The notes beneath the pieces are model-generated. The model did no database searches. It was not told the DNA's origin and was given only the letters and a program-made list of their open reading frames with translations. From positions 55,586 to 99,965 of the forward strand of contig PMEM01000012.1 in NCBI GenBank assembly GCA_003155795.1: 44,380 bases of DNA, given 5' to 3'. Positions 8,174 to 16,195 of the stretch are shown here, one piece after another; position 1 is the stretch's first letter; each line of letters opens with the position of its first letter. The position numbers and the translations under genes are program-made. Origin of the DNA: Gemmatimonadota bacterium. Lineage in GTDB: Bacteria > Gemmatimonadota > Gemmatimonadetes > Gemmatimonadales > Gemmatimonadaceae.

Positions 8174-8504
8174 ATACTTCGAGCGACTCAAGGGCGGCGG
8201 CGGGTGGGACGAGTGTCTGTCTGATGACATGGTGTTCACGAGCCTGACGAGCCCGGCGAAGACAATTCCTGGCAAGGCGTCATATCTTCAGGCAACGCAG
8301 CGGTTTTACGCGAGCATTGCGAGTGCAGCGGTGCGTGATATTATCGTTGACGGCGACCGCGCCTGTGTGCTCACGCGCTACACGATCAAGCCGGTCAACG
8401 GTGCGCCGTCATTCGAAAGCGATGTTGCCGAATTTTTCACCGTACATGATGACCGGATCACGGCATTTACGATCTGCTTCGATACCGCGCCGTACCCCAG
8501 GTAA
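8148..8504 (+). CDS. SnoaL-like NTF2-fold protein
   Basis: 118 residues from the ATG at 8148, chosen for the GGAGG about eight bases upstream; an upstream ATG at 8130 is in frame but has no such site. The pattern TIDKYFERLKGGGGWDECLSDDMVFTSL, then a central FYASIASAAVRDIIVDGDRACVLTRY and a terminal DVAEFFTVHDDRITAFTICFD is the SnoaL/NTF2 fold. Cytoplasmic, no signal peptide. Members are isomerases, hydrolases or non-enzymatic; substrate unknown. It sits between two gene remnants in the arsR-led cluster. Confidence 0.8.
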   Translation: MTTRATIDKYFERLKGGGGWDECLSDDMVFTSLTSPAKTIPGKASYLQATQRFYASIASAAVRDIIVDGDRACVLTRYTIKPVNGAPSFESDVAEFFTVHDDRITAFTICFDTAPYPR

Positions 8505-8522
8505 CGTTCGGGATGCACGGTA

Positions 8523-8637
8523 ATGGCAGCAAATGAATCGCTCGCGCGCCGCGTCCGTTTGGCGCTAGCGCACGTCAGGGGGTGGAGGAGAAGTTGATGT
8601 TCGGTGGTCTCGCGTTCATGGTCGATGGGTATGGCCA
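8523..8637 (+). pseudogene. TfoX N-terminal-domain gene remnant (frameshifted, truncated)
   Basis: From ATG 8523 the frame gives ESLARRVRLALAH; one base is then lost in a run of five G at 8578-8582, and the adjacent frame continues VEEKLMFGGLAFMVDG. The joined sequence is the start of the TfoX_N family (the hallmark MFGGLAFMVDG). The remaining half of the domain is absent; the sequence diverges after the hallmark, about 50 bases before the next gene. Broken by at least a frameshift and a 3' deletion. Confidence 0.68.
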
Positions 8638-8682
8638 GCCATCGCACACAACAGGCAATTGCAATAGAAGAAGAGACGAAAC

Positions 8683-9267
8683 ATGCGCAAGCTCATAATA
8701 TCCGAATTCATGACGCTTGACGGCGTGATACAGGCGCCGGGCGGCAAGGACGAAGATCGTGACGGCGGGTTCGAGCACGGGGGCTGGACGTGGCCCTACT
8801 GGCATGATGATATCGGCAACAGCTTCGGCGCGTTGATGCAGGATACCGATGCATTTCTGCTTGGTCGGCGCACGTATCTCACGCATGCCGCGGCTTTCGA
8901 GCCCATGCCTGCCGGCGACAAGTTCGGCGACATGATGAACGCGCCGAAGAAGTATGTCGTGTCACGGACGCTCAAGGAGCCCACCTGGCGCAACACCACG
9001 ATCATTCGCGACAACGTGATCGAGTCGATACGTGAGATCAAATCGCAGCCGGGAAAGAATATCATGACCGACGGCAGTAGCGAGCTTGTGCACGCACTCT
9101 TGAAGCACGATCTCGTGGACGAACTGCACCTTCTGATCTACCCGCTGACGCTCGGCGGCGGCAAGCGATTGTTCGCCGACGGAGTTTATGCGACCTTCAG
9201 GCTTGTGTCCGCGACGCCGTACCCAAGCGGTGTGGTAGCGCTCGACTACTTGCGCGAACGGAGCTGA
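8683..9267 (+). CDS. Dihydrofolate-reductase-like protein (RibD C-terminal domain family)
   Basis: 194 residues of the stand-alone RibD_C/YyaP group: start MRKLIISEFMTLDGVIQAPG, middle AFLLGRRTYLTHAAAFEPM and KYVVSRTLKEPTW, then DGSSELVHALLKHDLVDELHLLIYPLTLGGGKRLF. This is the classic reductase fold that binds NADPH; these small stand-alone members have no established substrate. RBS-like GAAGAAGAGAC precedes the ATG. Clusters of arsR, SRPBCC, SnoaL and this family are common in soil bacteria, so the gene probably belongs to the same unit as 7636-8504. Confidence 0.9.
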   Translation: MRKLIISEFMTLDGVIQAPGGKDEDRDGGFEHGGWTWPYWHDDIGNSFGALMQDTDAFLLGRRTYLTHAAAFEPMPAGDKFGDMMNAPKKYVVSRTLKEPTWRNTTIIRDNVIESIREIKSQPGKNIMTDGSSELVHALLKHDLVDELHLLIYPLTLGGGKRLFADGVYATFRLVSATPYPSGVVALDYLRERS

Positions 9268-9414
9268 CGGCGAATCGGACAATGGCTTGTCTGGCGTCTT
9301 CGGTACGCAATAAATATTTGGGCAAGATTTGACGATTGATGGATCGGTTGCTTGACCGAATTCTCGGGGACCCGCAGTTTTAGCCGTCCCTAACGTTATG
9401 ATGAGGTCGGCGAG

Positions 9415-10263
9415 ATGCGTTGCCTGAGCTATTGCACGTTGGCGTTCCTTGGGGTGCTTGGCTGCGCGGCGGCATCGCCGTCTTCAAATGGAACCGCCGA
9501 CGCGTCCACGGCCTCCACCAAACCGACGCTTGTGCGCGTCGTGGCTCACGACTTTGCCTTTGACAGCGCGCATAGCGTGCCGGCGGGGCTCGTTGCCATT
9601 CGCCTCGTGAACCAGGGGCATGCCATCCACATGCTTGGCATCGCGCGGCTGGATTCCGGCAAGACCGTGGCTGACTTCTACCAGGCGATGATCGGGCATA
9701 AGCCCGCGAGCTGGTTCAGCGAGTTGGGCGGCCCAGGCGCGGTATCACCCGGGGACAGTGTGACGCAGTATGCCGTGCTCGAGCCAGGTACGTACTCGAT
9801 GATCTGCTGGTGGCCGGATTCCACAGGCAAGGAGCACGTGATGAGCGGGATGATGTCGACGCTCACCGTGACTGGCCAGACTGCGGGTGCCGCTGTGGAA
9901 CCAACTCCCGACATTTACCTTCGTGAGCGCGACTATCAAATCGCGACGACCGGTGCGTTCACTGCTGGTCGTCACGTGTTTCGCGTGGACAACGATGGTC
10001 CGCAAGACCACGACGTCACGATCCTGCGAGTGCTTCCTGGAAAGACCGACGCCCAGGTAGACAAGTGGCTTGAGAAGCCCGACATGCGCGATGCGCCGGT
10101 CGAAGCAGTGGGCGGAATCGTCGGAATAGCGCGTTGGGGGCACTCGGAGTTCGCGGCTGATCTCAAGCCCGGGAACTATCTCATTCTCTGCATGATCCCT
10201 GACGCCAAGGATGGCAAGCCGCACTTCATGCACGGGATGTCAACCAAAGTGACAGTAACGTAG
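9415..10263 (+). CDS. Tandem cupredoxin-like lipoprotein
   Basis: 282 residues with the lipobox VLGC (Cys 17). Two repeats of a cupredoxin-like domain follow (about 40-155 and 165-282). Each has a His early (GHAIHM; QDHDV), then a Cys-containing loop and a Met/His-rich end: CWWPDSTGKEHVMSGM in the first and CMIPDAKDGKPHFMHGM in the second. His, Cys, His and Met in this order are the ligands of a type 1 copper site, so both domains may bind copper in the periplasm. Partner unknown; the neighbour is an S10 peptidase. Confidence 0.75.
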   Translation: MRCLSYCTLAFLGVLGCAAASPSSNGTADASTASTKPTLVRVVAHDFAFDSAHSVPAGLVAIRLVNQGHAIHMLGIARLDSGKTVADFYQAMIGHKPASWFSELGGPGAVSPGDSVTQYAVLEPGTYSMICWWPDSTGKEHVMSGMMSTLTVTGQTAGAAVEPTPDIYLRERDYQIATTGAFTAGRHVFRVDNDGPQDHDVTILRVLPGKTDAQVDKWLEKPDMRDAPVEAVGGIVGIARWGHSEFAADLKPGNYLILCMIPDAKDGKPHFMHGMSTKVTVT

Positions 10264-10339
10264 CGATCTGTGCAGGACCCGCACGTGATGAGAACCGCCA
10301 CCCTTATTGACCGATCCACCGGTAGGGTTCATACTTGAC

Positions 10340-10360
10340 CCTCGTTAAACATCAACGAGG
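10340..10360 (+). promoter_or_regulatory. Hairpin overlapping the ribosome-binding site of the S10 peptidase
   Basis: CCTCGTT (10340-10346), a 7-base loop and AACGAGG (10354-10360) form a perfect 7-bp stem. The GAGG of the right arm is the only ribosome-binding sequence before the ATG at 10370 (9-base spacing), so pairing would hide it. Control of translation is possible; a plain operator is an alternative. Confidence 0.4.
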
Positions 10361-10369
10361 TAGCAAGTA

Positions 10370-11971
10370 ATGAATGCAACACGAATAGCGATCGGTGCTC
10401 TGGCGTCCTTCCTGGCGGTCGGCCCGGTGAGCGCACAGCGGACCGGTCGGGTGCGTCCCGGTGCAACCAATCGAGGAGACTCGACTTCGGACACCTCATC
10501 GCGGAGGATGCCGGCACCCGGCACGAAGCTCCTTAGCGTCTCCGAATTCCCACGGACAGGTGGCAGGCCTTCGGAGGCTTCACAGGAGATGCCACCGGTA
10601 GACTCGACCGTCGTCACCCAGCACACCGCGACGATCGGTGGCCAGCTGATCCACTACACCGCGACCACCGGCACCTACGTGATTCGCGACGATTCCGGTG
10701 CGGCGAAGGCCACCTTTTTCTTCGTAGCATACACGAAGAACGGGGTAGATGCCTCTCGCCGTCCGCTCGCTTTTGTGTACAATGGCGGCCCTGGTTCGGC
10801 GTCGCTCTTCACGCACATGGGACTGGGCCCCAAGAAAGTTGTGTTGACACCCGACGGTCATGGCATGCCTGCACCGTACCAGATCACGGATAACTCGGAT
10901 TCATTCCTCGACGCCACCGACATGGTGTTCGTCGATGCGATCTCAACCGGATACAGCCGTCCGGCGCCGGGACAGAAGACGGCGCAGTTCTACGGCGTGA
11001 GGCAGGATGCCACATGGTTTTCGGATTTCATATACCAGTACGTCACGCGAAACGAGCGGTGGAATTCGCCCAAGTTTCTGATTGGCGAGAGCTACGGCAC
11101 CACGCGATCCGCTCAACTGTCGCAAATTTTGATGCAACGCCACGAGATGTATCTCAACGGCGTCGTGCTTCTCTCATCAGTTGCATTCGCGCAGTGGGGC
11201 GCTGACGATCGCACCGAGTTCTTCTTCCCGGGCTACGTCACTACAGCGTGGTATCACCATCTGCTGCCACCTGATCTGCAGTCGCAATCACTCGATCAGA
11301 TCGCGGCGCTCGGGCGCTCGTTTGCGCACGGTGAATACGCGCAGGCGCTCGAGCAGGGTGACGAGATCAGTCCTGCGGCGTACCAGAAGGTTGTCGCCGA
11401 CATGGCTCGCCTCACAGGTCTCTCGCCGACTTACATCGAACAGTCCAACCTCCGCGTGAGCCCGCAGCGCTGGTTCAATGAGCTTTTGCGCAACAAGCGC
11501 CAGGTGCTCGGCCGTCTCGATTCCCGGTTTACCGGTTACAACCGCGATGCAGCCGGCGAACGGGCAGAGTACGACCCCAGCGAAGCGTCATACGAGGGTG
11601 CATTCACGGCTACGTTCATGGACTACGTGCGCCGCGACCTGCACTGGACCAGCAACGCCTTCTACACAGTTACGGCGAACGTCAGGCCGTGGGATCAGAC
11701 GGGCGGAGACCAGGTAGCCGAGGCACTGCGTCAGGCGATGACCCAGGAGTCATCGATGAAAGTTCTGGTGTTGGCGGGATACTACGATTTCGCGACACCG
11801 TTCAATGGAATTGAAGAAACCGTATCGCACATGCAACTCGAGCCGTCGATCCGTAAGAACATCTCGTTCGCGTACTTCCCGACAGGTCACATGGTGTACA
11901 TCGACCAGAAGGCGAGCGACAAGCTGCACAGTGACGTGGACGCGTTCATCAACTCGAGTTACGCGCATTGA
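10370..11971 (+). CDS. S10-family serine carboxypeptidase-like protein, secreted
   Basis: 533 residues with a signal peptide ending PVSAQR. The S10 catalytic triad is clear: oxyanion segment NGGPGSASLFTHMG (about 137-150), nucleophile IGESYGTTRS (Ser about 240), GYYDFATPF (Asp about 475) and FPTGHMVY (His about 507). Bacterial S10 proteins of this subgroup are predicted to release C-terminal residues from peptides in the periplasm or outside. A Thr/Pro-rich stretch follows the signal peptide. A stem-loop at 12034-12068 lies downstream. The neighbouring M28 enzymes suggest a shared role in peptide scavenging. Confidence 0.92.
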   Translation: MNATRIAIGALASFLAVGPVSAQRTGRVRPGATNRGDSTSDTSSRRMPAPGTKLLSVSEFPRTGGRPSEASQEMPPVDSTVVTQHTATIGGQLIHYTATTGTYVIRDDSGAAKATFFFVAYTKNGVDASRRPLAFVYNGGPGSASLFTHMGLGPKKVVLTPDGHGMPAPYQITDNSDSFLDATDMVFVDAISTGYSRPAPGQKTAQFYGVRQDATWFSDFIYQYVTRNERWNSPKFLIGESYGTTRSAQLSQILMQRHEMYLNGVVLLSSVAFAQWGADDRTEFFFPGYVTTAWYHHLLPPDLQSQSLDQIAALGRSFAHGEYAQALEQGDEISPAAYQKVVADMARLTGLSPTYIEQSNLRVSPQRWFNELLRNKRQVLGRLDSRFTGYNRDAAGERAEYDPSEASYEGAFTATFMDYVRRDLHWTSNAFYTVTANVRPWDQTGGDQVAEALRQAMTQESSMKVLVLAGYYDFATPFNGIEETVSHMQLEPSIRKNISFAYFPTGHMVYIDQKASDKLHSDVDAFINSSYAH

Positions 11972-12033
11972 GTGGTAGTCCGCAGTAGTAGCTGAAAATG
12001 TGATTCTCAACGGCGAGCTAAGCTCGCAAGTCG

Positions 12034-12068
12034 AACCGTGGCGAGAGGATAGTCTCCTCGCCACGGTT
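12034..12068. terminator. 12-bp stem-loop between convergent genes
   Basis: AACCGTGGCGAG at 12034-12045 pairs perfectly with CTCGCCACGGTT at 12057-12068 across an 11-base loop, and T-rich sequence follows on the plus strand. It lies between the plus-strand S10 gene and the minus-strand lipoprotein gene, where a shared terminator is expected. Confidence 0.7.
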
Positions 12069-12149
12069 TGTGCATTTTGTGCATCCATGCGATCCACTTG
12101 TACCAAAGAGCCTCCCATCGCTGCGCTTCGGGAGCGCCGGCTTGGTCAT

Positions 12150-12416
12150 TTACATTCTTTCATCAGGATGCGCGTGGCGCCAGGTCCAGTACGCCCGCTG
12201 CTCGGCGATGACTCGCTGCTCATATGCGATGTGGCGAAGATGCTGTTCCGCTTCCCATCGAGCGTATGCTGCTTCCTCGCGCCGGTCCCATCGATGGTTG
12301 TCGTTGTACGATGCATCATAAACTGTACGATGCGGGGCGCAGGCAGTCGCCATGCCCGCAGTTGTCAACGCTACTGCCATCAATGGCAGGCCACATAATA
12401 TCGACTTCACTCGCAT
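12150..12416 (-). CDS. Small lipoprotein ending in YWTWRHAHPD
   Basis: 88 residues from the ATG at 12416 (an ATG at 12434 is also possible). A hydrophobic N-terminus ends in the lipobox ATAC. The mature part is short and rich in Tyr, Trp, His and Arg: YNDNHRWDRREEAAYARWEAEQ, here split by single residues, then QRAYWTWRHAHPD. I recall small secreted proteins with a HRWDxREDxAY core and a YWxWRHxHPD end from other phyla; their role is unknown. Just upstream sits a 66-bp interrupted inverted repeat (12425-12490). Confidence 0.65.
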   Translation of the reverse strand: MRVKSILCGLPLMAVALTTAGMATACAPHRTVYDASYNDNHRWDRREEAAYARWEAEQHLRHIAYEQRVIAEQRAYWTWRHAHPDERM

Positions 12417-12424
12417 GAGGACTT

Positions 12425-12490
12425 GAGTCTCCATCAAGGGAATCCAGCGTGCGCGATGAAATTCCATGCACGCTGATTTGACGGAGACTC
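12425..12490. repeat. 66-bp interrupted inverted repeat upstream of the small lipoprotein gene
   Basis: Outer arms GAGTCTCC (12425-12432) and GGAGACTC (12483-12490), TCAA/TTGA blocks next to them, and inner arms CAGCGTGC (12445-12452) and GCACGCTG (12468-12475) pair around a 15-base loop. Two small internal loops interrupt the stem. It would lie in the 5' untranslated region or promoter of the minus-strand gene at 12416. Confidence 0.55.
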
Positions 12491-12560
12491 TCGCGGCTTT
12501 GTTAAGCGCGCGCTGGGCTGCTGGACCTGGGTGGCTCCTGGTGCGGGCCGAGGACCTTTT

Positions 12561-12809
12561 CTATTTCCCGGTATCACTCCGCATCAAATGTGAACGGCGC
12601 GGCTCCAGGTAACCGCGCTCATCGGCCTGCGTGGTCAGCGAGATGGCCCTATCATAGGCGGACAGCGCCTCGTCAACCAGCTCGGCCTCGGCGACCGGGC
12701 CGTCCTGCACCTGCAAGCTGCCGTTCTTCAGAGAAACGCTCGTTGCACTCGCAACCGTTTGCAGCACCTCGGCGGAGAGAAGAACCCCCGCGTCATTGAG
12801 TGCTTTCGG
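12561..12809 (-). pseudogene. Fused remnant of a YCII (DGPF) gene and an ECF42-type sigma factor gene
   Basis: One open minus-strand frame reads AGVLLSAEVLQTVASATS then GSLQVQDGPVAEAE, the middle of a YCII/DGPF-domain protein (family form DGPFAE). It then passes straight into EALSAYDRAISLTTQADERG and YLEPRR, the C-terminal helical repeat of the sigma factors with an extended C-terminus (ECF42 group). DGPF genes are known neighbours of ECF42 genes. Everything between the two pieces, including sigma regions 2 and 4, is missing, so a single in-frame deletion has joined the pair. No start codon precedes it; a stop lies at 12810-12812. Confidence 0.65.
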
Positions 12810-12988
12810 CTACGCACAGGCCTGGCGTGACGGAGCGCTAGCGCACAGACCAGTCCGTCGTTTTCGTGTTGCCAGACTCCGGACGATAGAGCTCGCTCAG
12901 GCCACACGGCGTGGCCGAACGACAGACGGCCGCGACACGTATATGTTGGAGGGCAAAGACCCTTCAACCTCTCCCGTGTGAGATAAAA

Positions 12989-14779
12989 GTGAACCATCGC
13001 TTCATTCCCCGCGCCGCAGCCGCGCTGTCCGTGGCGCTTGCGCTCGCCGCGCCAGCACTCTCGGCGCAACAAAAGTGTCCGGCCGTCGAGCCGGGCGTAA
13101 CCATGCCGCTCAAGTACCATGGCGGTCCGACGGTTCCGGCGATTACCGCCTGCGACCTCATGACGCGCCTGTATATCTATTCGGATGATTCGCTCCGCGG
13201 CCGCGAAGCGGGAACACCCGATGCGATGCACGCGACCAATTATCTCGAGCGCCAGGTACGGCAGCTCGGTCTTCGCCCAGGTGGCGATCACGGGACTTAC
13301 TTCCAGAACATGGATGTAACTGCCCGGACAGTAACGCCGACATCGAAGATCACGACCGGCAGCCATACGTTTCATGTGAACACCGACTTCGTCCTTTCGG
13401 CGCCACCGGCTGACCACACGGTTTCGGGAGCGGTCATCTTCGGCGGTACGCTTGGCGATACGACAAACGAACTTGCTGCTGGTCAGGCCAACGGCAAGAT
13501 CGTTGTAATGATGGAGCCGGCAGGTGGTGGTCGCGGCTTTTTCCGTCGCGCACCGGGCAGTGTGAACCCGCTCGCTGGCGCTGAAGCGATAATCACTGTC
13601 GCGCCGATCCTTCCAAAGCCGCGCTTCCAGCCGACGCTGGATGACACAGTGCAGAATACAGGTCGCACTGCGTATGCGGCGAGCCACCCGACGCAGGCCA
13701 ACGCAGGTGGCCGCGGCGGATTTGGCGGCGGCGGGCTGAATATCACCGTAACACCGCGGGTTGCCAGCGCACTGCTTGGTAAATCGGTGGAAAGTGCTGC
13801 GAAGGGCGATGTGGGACCATCGGCGACAATTGACATCCACGTCAAGAGCGTCGCCGCGCCCACGCGCAATGTCATAGCGATTCTACCCGGCACCGATCCC
13901 AAGTTGAGCAAGGAATACATCGTGATCGGAGCACATGCTGATCACATCGGCGTTTCCGGCGCGCGACCGGTCGTCGAGCACGACTCACTCAAGGCATACA
14001 ACGAAGTCGCGCGTGTCGAAGGCGCGGATACTCGCACTGCGACGACGCCGACAGCAGAGCAGTGGGTGCGAATCAACGCAATCAAGGACTCGCTCCGCAA
14101 GATCTATCCGGCACGGCTCGACTCGATCAACAACGGCGCGGATGACGACGGATCGGGCTCGGTTTCGATTCTTGAAATCGCCCAGGCGTTCGCACAGGGA
14201 CACGTCAAGCCGAAGCGCTCTCTGATCTTCATCTGGCAGATGGGTGAGGAAAAGGGACTATGGGGTTCGGAGTGGTTCACGAATCATCCAACCGTTCCAC
14301 GCGATTCGATCGTTGCAGATCTGAACCTCGATATGGTTGGTCGCGGTGCACCAACCGACATCACTGGCAAGAACAAGGCTGGTGAAGAGTTGAGTGGCGC
14401 GAGCAACTATCTGCAACTTGTCGGATCGCGTCGTCTGTCCACGGAACTTGGCGACATCGCCGAGAGCGTGGATAGCAGCGAGCCGGTTCCATTCAAGTTT
14501 GATTATTCCATGGACGCGAACGGACATCCGCAGAACATCTACTGCCGCAGCGATCACGCCAACTATGCGCGTTACGGAATCCCGGTCATCTTCTTCACGA
14601 CCGGTGGCCACGCGGATTATCACCAGGTGACGGACGAGCCGCAGTACATCCAGTACGAGCACATGGCTCGCGTGGACAAGCTTGTGTTCGACATTGCGAT
14701 GCATGTGGGCGATCTGGATCATCGCGTTGTAGTGGACAAGGAAAAGCCGGACAGCCCGTTTGCAAGGTGCCAGCAGTAG
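12989..14779 (+). CDS. Secreted M28-family zinc metallopeptidase
   Basis: 596 residues from a GTG at 12989, chosen because it directly begins a signal peptide (NHRFIPRAAAALSVALALAA, then PALSAQQ). An upstream in-frame ATG at 12911 would place about 26 charged residues before it. Zinc motifs in order: AHADHIG (about 314), NGADDDGSG (about 381), GEEKGLWGS (about 420), NLDMVGR (about 445) and YHQVTDEPQY (about 544). The region before the catalytic core has a Gly-rich stretch (GGRGGFGGGG). It is a paralog of the gene at 5611. A 15-bp terminator follows, and a fragment matching its last 20 codons lies at 15067-15135. Confidence 0.92.
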   Translation: MNHRFIPRAAAALSVALALAAPALSAQQKCPAVEPGVTMPLKYHGGPTVPAITACDLMTRLYIYSDDSLRGREAGTPDAMHATNYLERQVRQLGLRPGGDHGTYFQNMDVTARTVTPTSKITTGSHTFHVNTDFVLSAPPADHTVSGAVIFGGTLGDTTNELAAGQANGKIVVMMEPAGGGRGFFRRAPGSVNPLAGAEAIITVAPILPKPRFQPTLDDTVQNTGRTAYAASHPTQANAGGRGGFGGGGLNITVTPRVASALLGKSVESAAKGDVGPSATIDIHVKSVAAPTRNVIAILPGTDPKLSKEYIVIGAHADHIGVSGARPVVEHDSLKAYNEVARVEGADTRTATTPTAEQWVRINAIKDSLRKIYPARLDSINNGADDDGSGSVSILEIAQAFAQGHVKPKRSLIFIWQMGEEKGLWGSEWFTNHPTVPRDSIVADLNLDMVGRGAPTDITGKNKAGEELSGASNYLQLVGSRRLSTELGDIAESVDSSEPVPFKFDYSMDANGHPQNIYCRSDHANYARYGIPVIFFTTGGHADYHQVTDEPQYIQYEHMARVDKLVFDIAMHVGDLDHRVVVDKEKPDSPFARCQQ

Positions 14780-14818
14780 GCGGGAGGAGATTCGCAGGTT
14801 GGGAATTTTCGTAATAGA

Positions 14819-14854
14819 CAGCTCCGGTATCGAGATGGGTCGATACCGGAGCTG
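14819..14854 (+). terminator. Strong 15-bp terminator hairpin (shared sequence family)
   Basis: CAGCTCCGGTATCGA (14819-14833), a 6-base loop and TCGATACCGGAGCTG (14840-14854) pair perfectly, followed by TATTTAGTT. The left arm and loop start match the hairpin at 18432-18449 in 17 of 18 bases. Confidence 0.85.
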
Positions 14855-15066
14855 TATTTAGTTAGGCGGTGTAGTTGACATCCGGCTATTCGAGCTCAAA
14901 TCGCCGCGTGATTCCGCGGCATCGTTTTCAAGAACGGGCGCGGAATGCGTTGGGTGCCACTCTCGCAATTTATTGAACCCGCGTGCAGCTTTGGCTGGGC
15001 GCCACGGCATTTGAAGCCCGCTTTCTGTCACCGTCGCAGACCCGGACCATTCCTATATCCTCGAGA

Positions 15067-15135
15067 TTCCTGAATTACCGCGCCGTTGTCGATAAAACCA
15101 AGCCCGGAAGTCCGTTTGCGCGGCGTCCGCAGTAG
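15067..15135 (+). pseudogene. C-terminal tail of a third M28 peptidase gene
   Basis: This short frame ends RAVVDKTKPGSPFARRPQ and a stop. It aligns residue for residue with the last residues of the M28 peptidase at 12989 (RVVVDKEKPDSPFARCQQ), including the stop position. Nothing upstream in the 210 bases back to the terminator resembles the rest of the enzyme. It is therefore the 3' end of a deleted tandem copy. The bcp start follows 9 bases later. Confidence 0.75.
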
Positions 15136-15144
15136 GTTGCAGGT

Positions 15145-15639
15145 ATGAAACTCTCCGCAGGCGCACTGGCGCCGGACTTCAAGCTCGAAAGTACCGATGG
15201 CCCGGTATCACTCTCCGGGCTGCGTGGCTCGCGCGTGGTACTCTATTTTTATCCAAAGGATGACACGCCCGGTTGCACGCGCGAAGCATGTTCCTTCCGC
15301 GATAGCATGAGTCGACTCCAGGGTCATGGCGCCACGATACTCGGCGTCTCAAAGGATTCGATCGAGTCACACGAACGCTTTCGCGAGAAGTATGGTCTTC
15401 CCTTCGCGCTCGCGTCGGATCCTGAAAACGTCGTTGCGAAAACTTACGGAGCGTTCGGGACGAAGATGATGTACGGCAAGGAAGTCACGGGAACTATCCG
15501 CTCCACGTTTCTCATCGATCCGAACGGACACATCGAGCATGTATGGTCACCGGTGAAAGTTGATGGGCACGTTGATCAGATACTTGCTGCACTCGATGAG
15601 ACTGGTTCATCGGCGAGTGGGAAGAAGACTGCGAAGTGA
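15145..15639 (+). CDS. bcp: Peroxiredoxin of the BCP/PrxQ type
   Basis: 164 residues. YPKDDTPGCTREACSFRD contains the peroxidatic Cys (44) and a second Cys (49) five residues on, the two-Cys arrangement of BCP/PrxQ enzymes that reduce hydrogen and alkyl peroxides with thioredoxin. GVSKDSIESHERFREKYGLPF and TFLIDPNGHIEHVW are further family marks. Cytoplasmic; no signal peptide. GCAGGT precedes the ATG. Upstream is the M28 tail remnant, so its promoter may be newly acquired. Confidence 0.94.
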   Translation: MKLSAGALAPDFKLESTDGPVSLSGLRGSRVVLYFYPKDDTPGCTREACSFRDSMSRLQGHGATILGVSKDSIESHERFREKYGLPFALASDPENVVAKTYGAFGTKMMYGKEVTGTIRSTFLIDPNGHIEHVWSPVKVDGHVDQILAALDETGSSASGKKTAK

Positions 15640-15697
15640 CGTTCTGGTTCGTTCCCGCGACGGCGGGCCCAACGAGGCGTTGACGCGGAGCTGCTGA

Positions 15698-16047
15698 GTA
15701 CATGACATCTTCGACGGCATACTGGCGCGGCGCATCAATGTCGCGACGCCGAATCTACGCCGTCTGGACAGTATTACCGACACCGCATTTTATGTATGCA
15801 CTGCAATTGCGATCTGGTATCTCTATCCCGGCGTAATATCGCAGCACATTGTGTCCCTGGCCGCTCTCGTCAGTTTGGAAGCTGTGCGGTACATCTTTGA
15901 CTTCCGCAAATTCGGCCGTGAAGCGAGTTATTACATGTGGTCGTCCAAGTTATCTCCGTAGTCATCAACGAATGGGAATCCGATATCCCGACGTTCGTGC
16001 ACGCGTACCGGCGGCGAGACGCGAAGACAGCTCGGCTCCCGGTGTAG
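15698..16047 (+). pseudogene. CDP-alcohol phosphatidyltransferase gene remnant
   Basis: No start codon. The frame from 15698 reads HDIFDGILARRINVATPNLR, then RLDSITDTAFYV, a form of the DGxxAR...D...D catalytic motif of CDP-alcohol phosphatidyltransferases. It continues through two hydrophobic segments to FGREASYYMWSSKL and a stop at 15959. The next frame carries on without a gap as VVINEWESDIPTFVHAYRRR, a typical C-terminal end of the family, to a stop at 16045. The N-terminal helix and a middle membrane section are gone, so the gene has a 5' truncation, an internal deletion and a frameshift. Confidence 0.75.
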
Positions 16048-16195
16048 CCGGCCTGCGCGCCTCGTGTAGCGCTGCTGACGCATAGTTGCGATATTGAGGA
16101 TGGGTACGGCCGTAACTCTGAACCTCCGCTACTTCGACTGGATCACGATGCGAGCATTCTATTCACTCGGAAGGCATCCTCACGCATTGATCGAT

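Noticed and set aside
12728-13840. A 370-residue minus-strand open frame opposite the M28 peptidase
   Set aside because: It is Arg/His-rich, has no recognisable domain and lies opposite clear coding sequence; a shadow.
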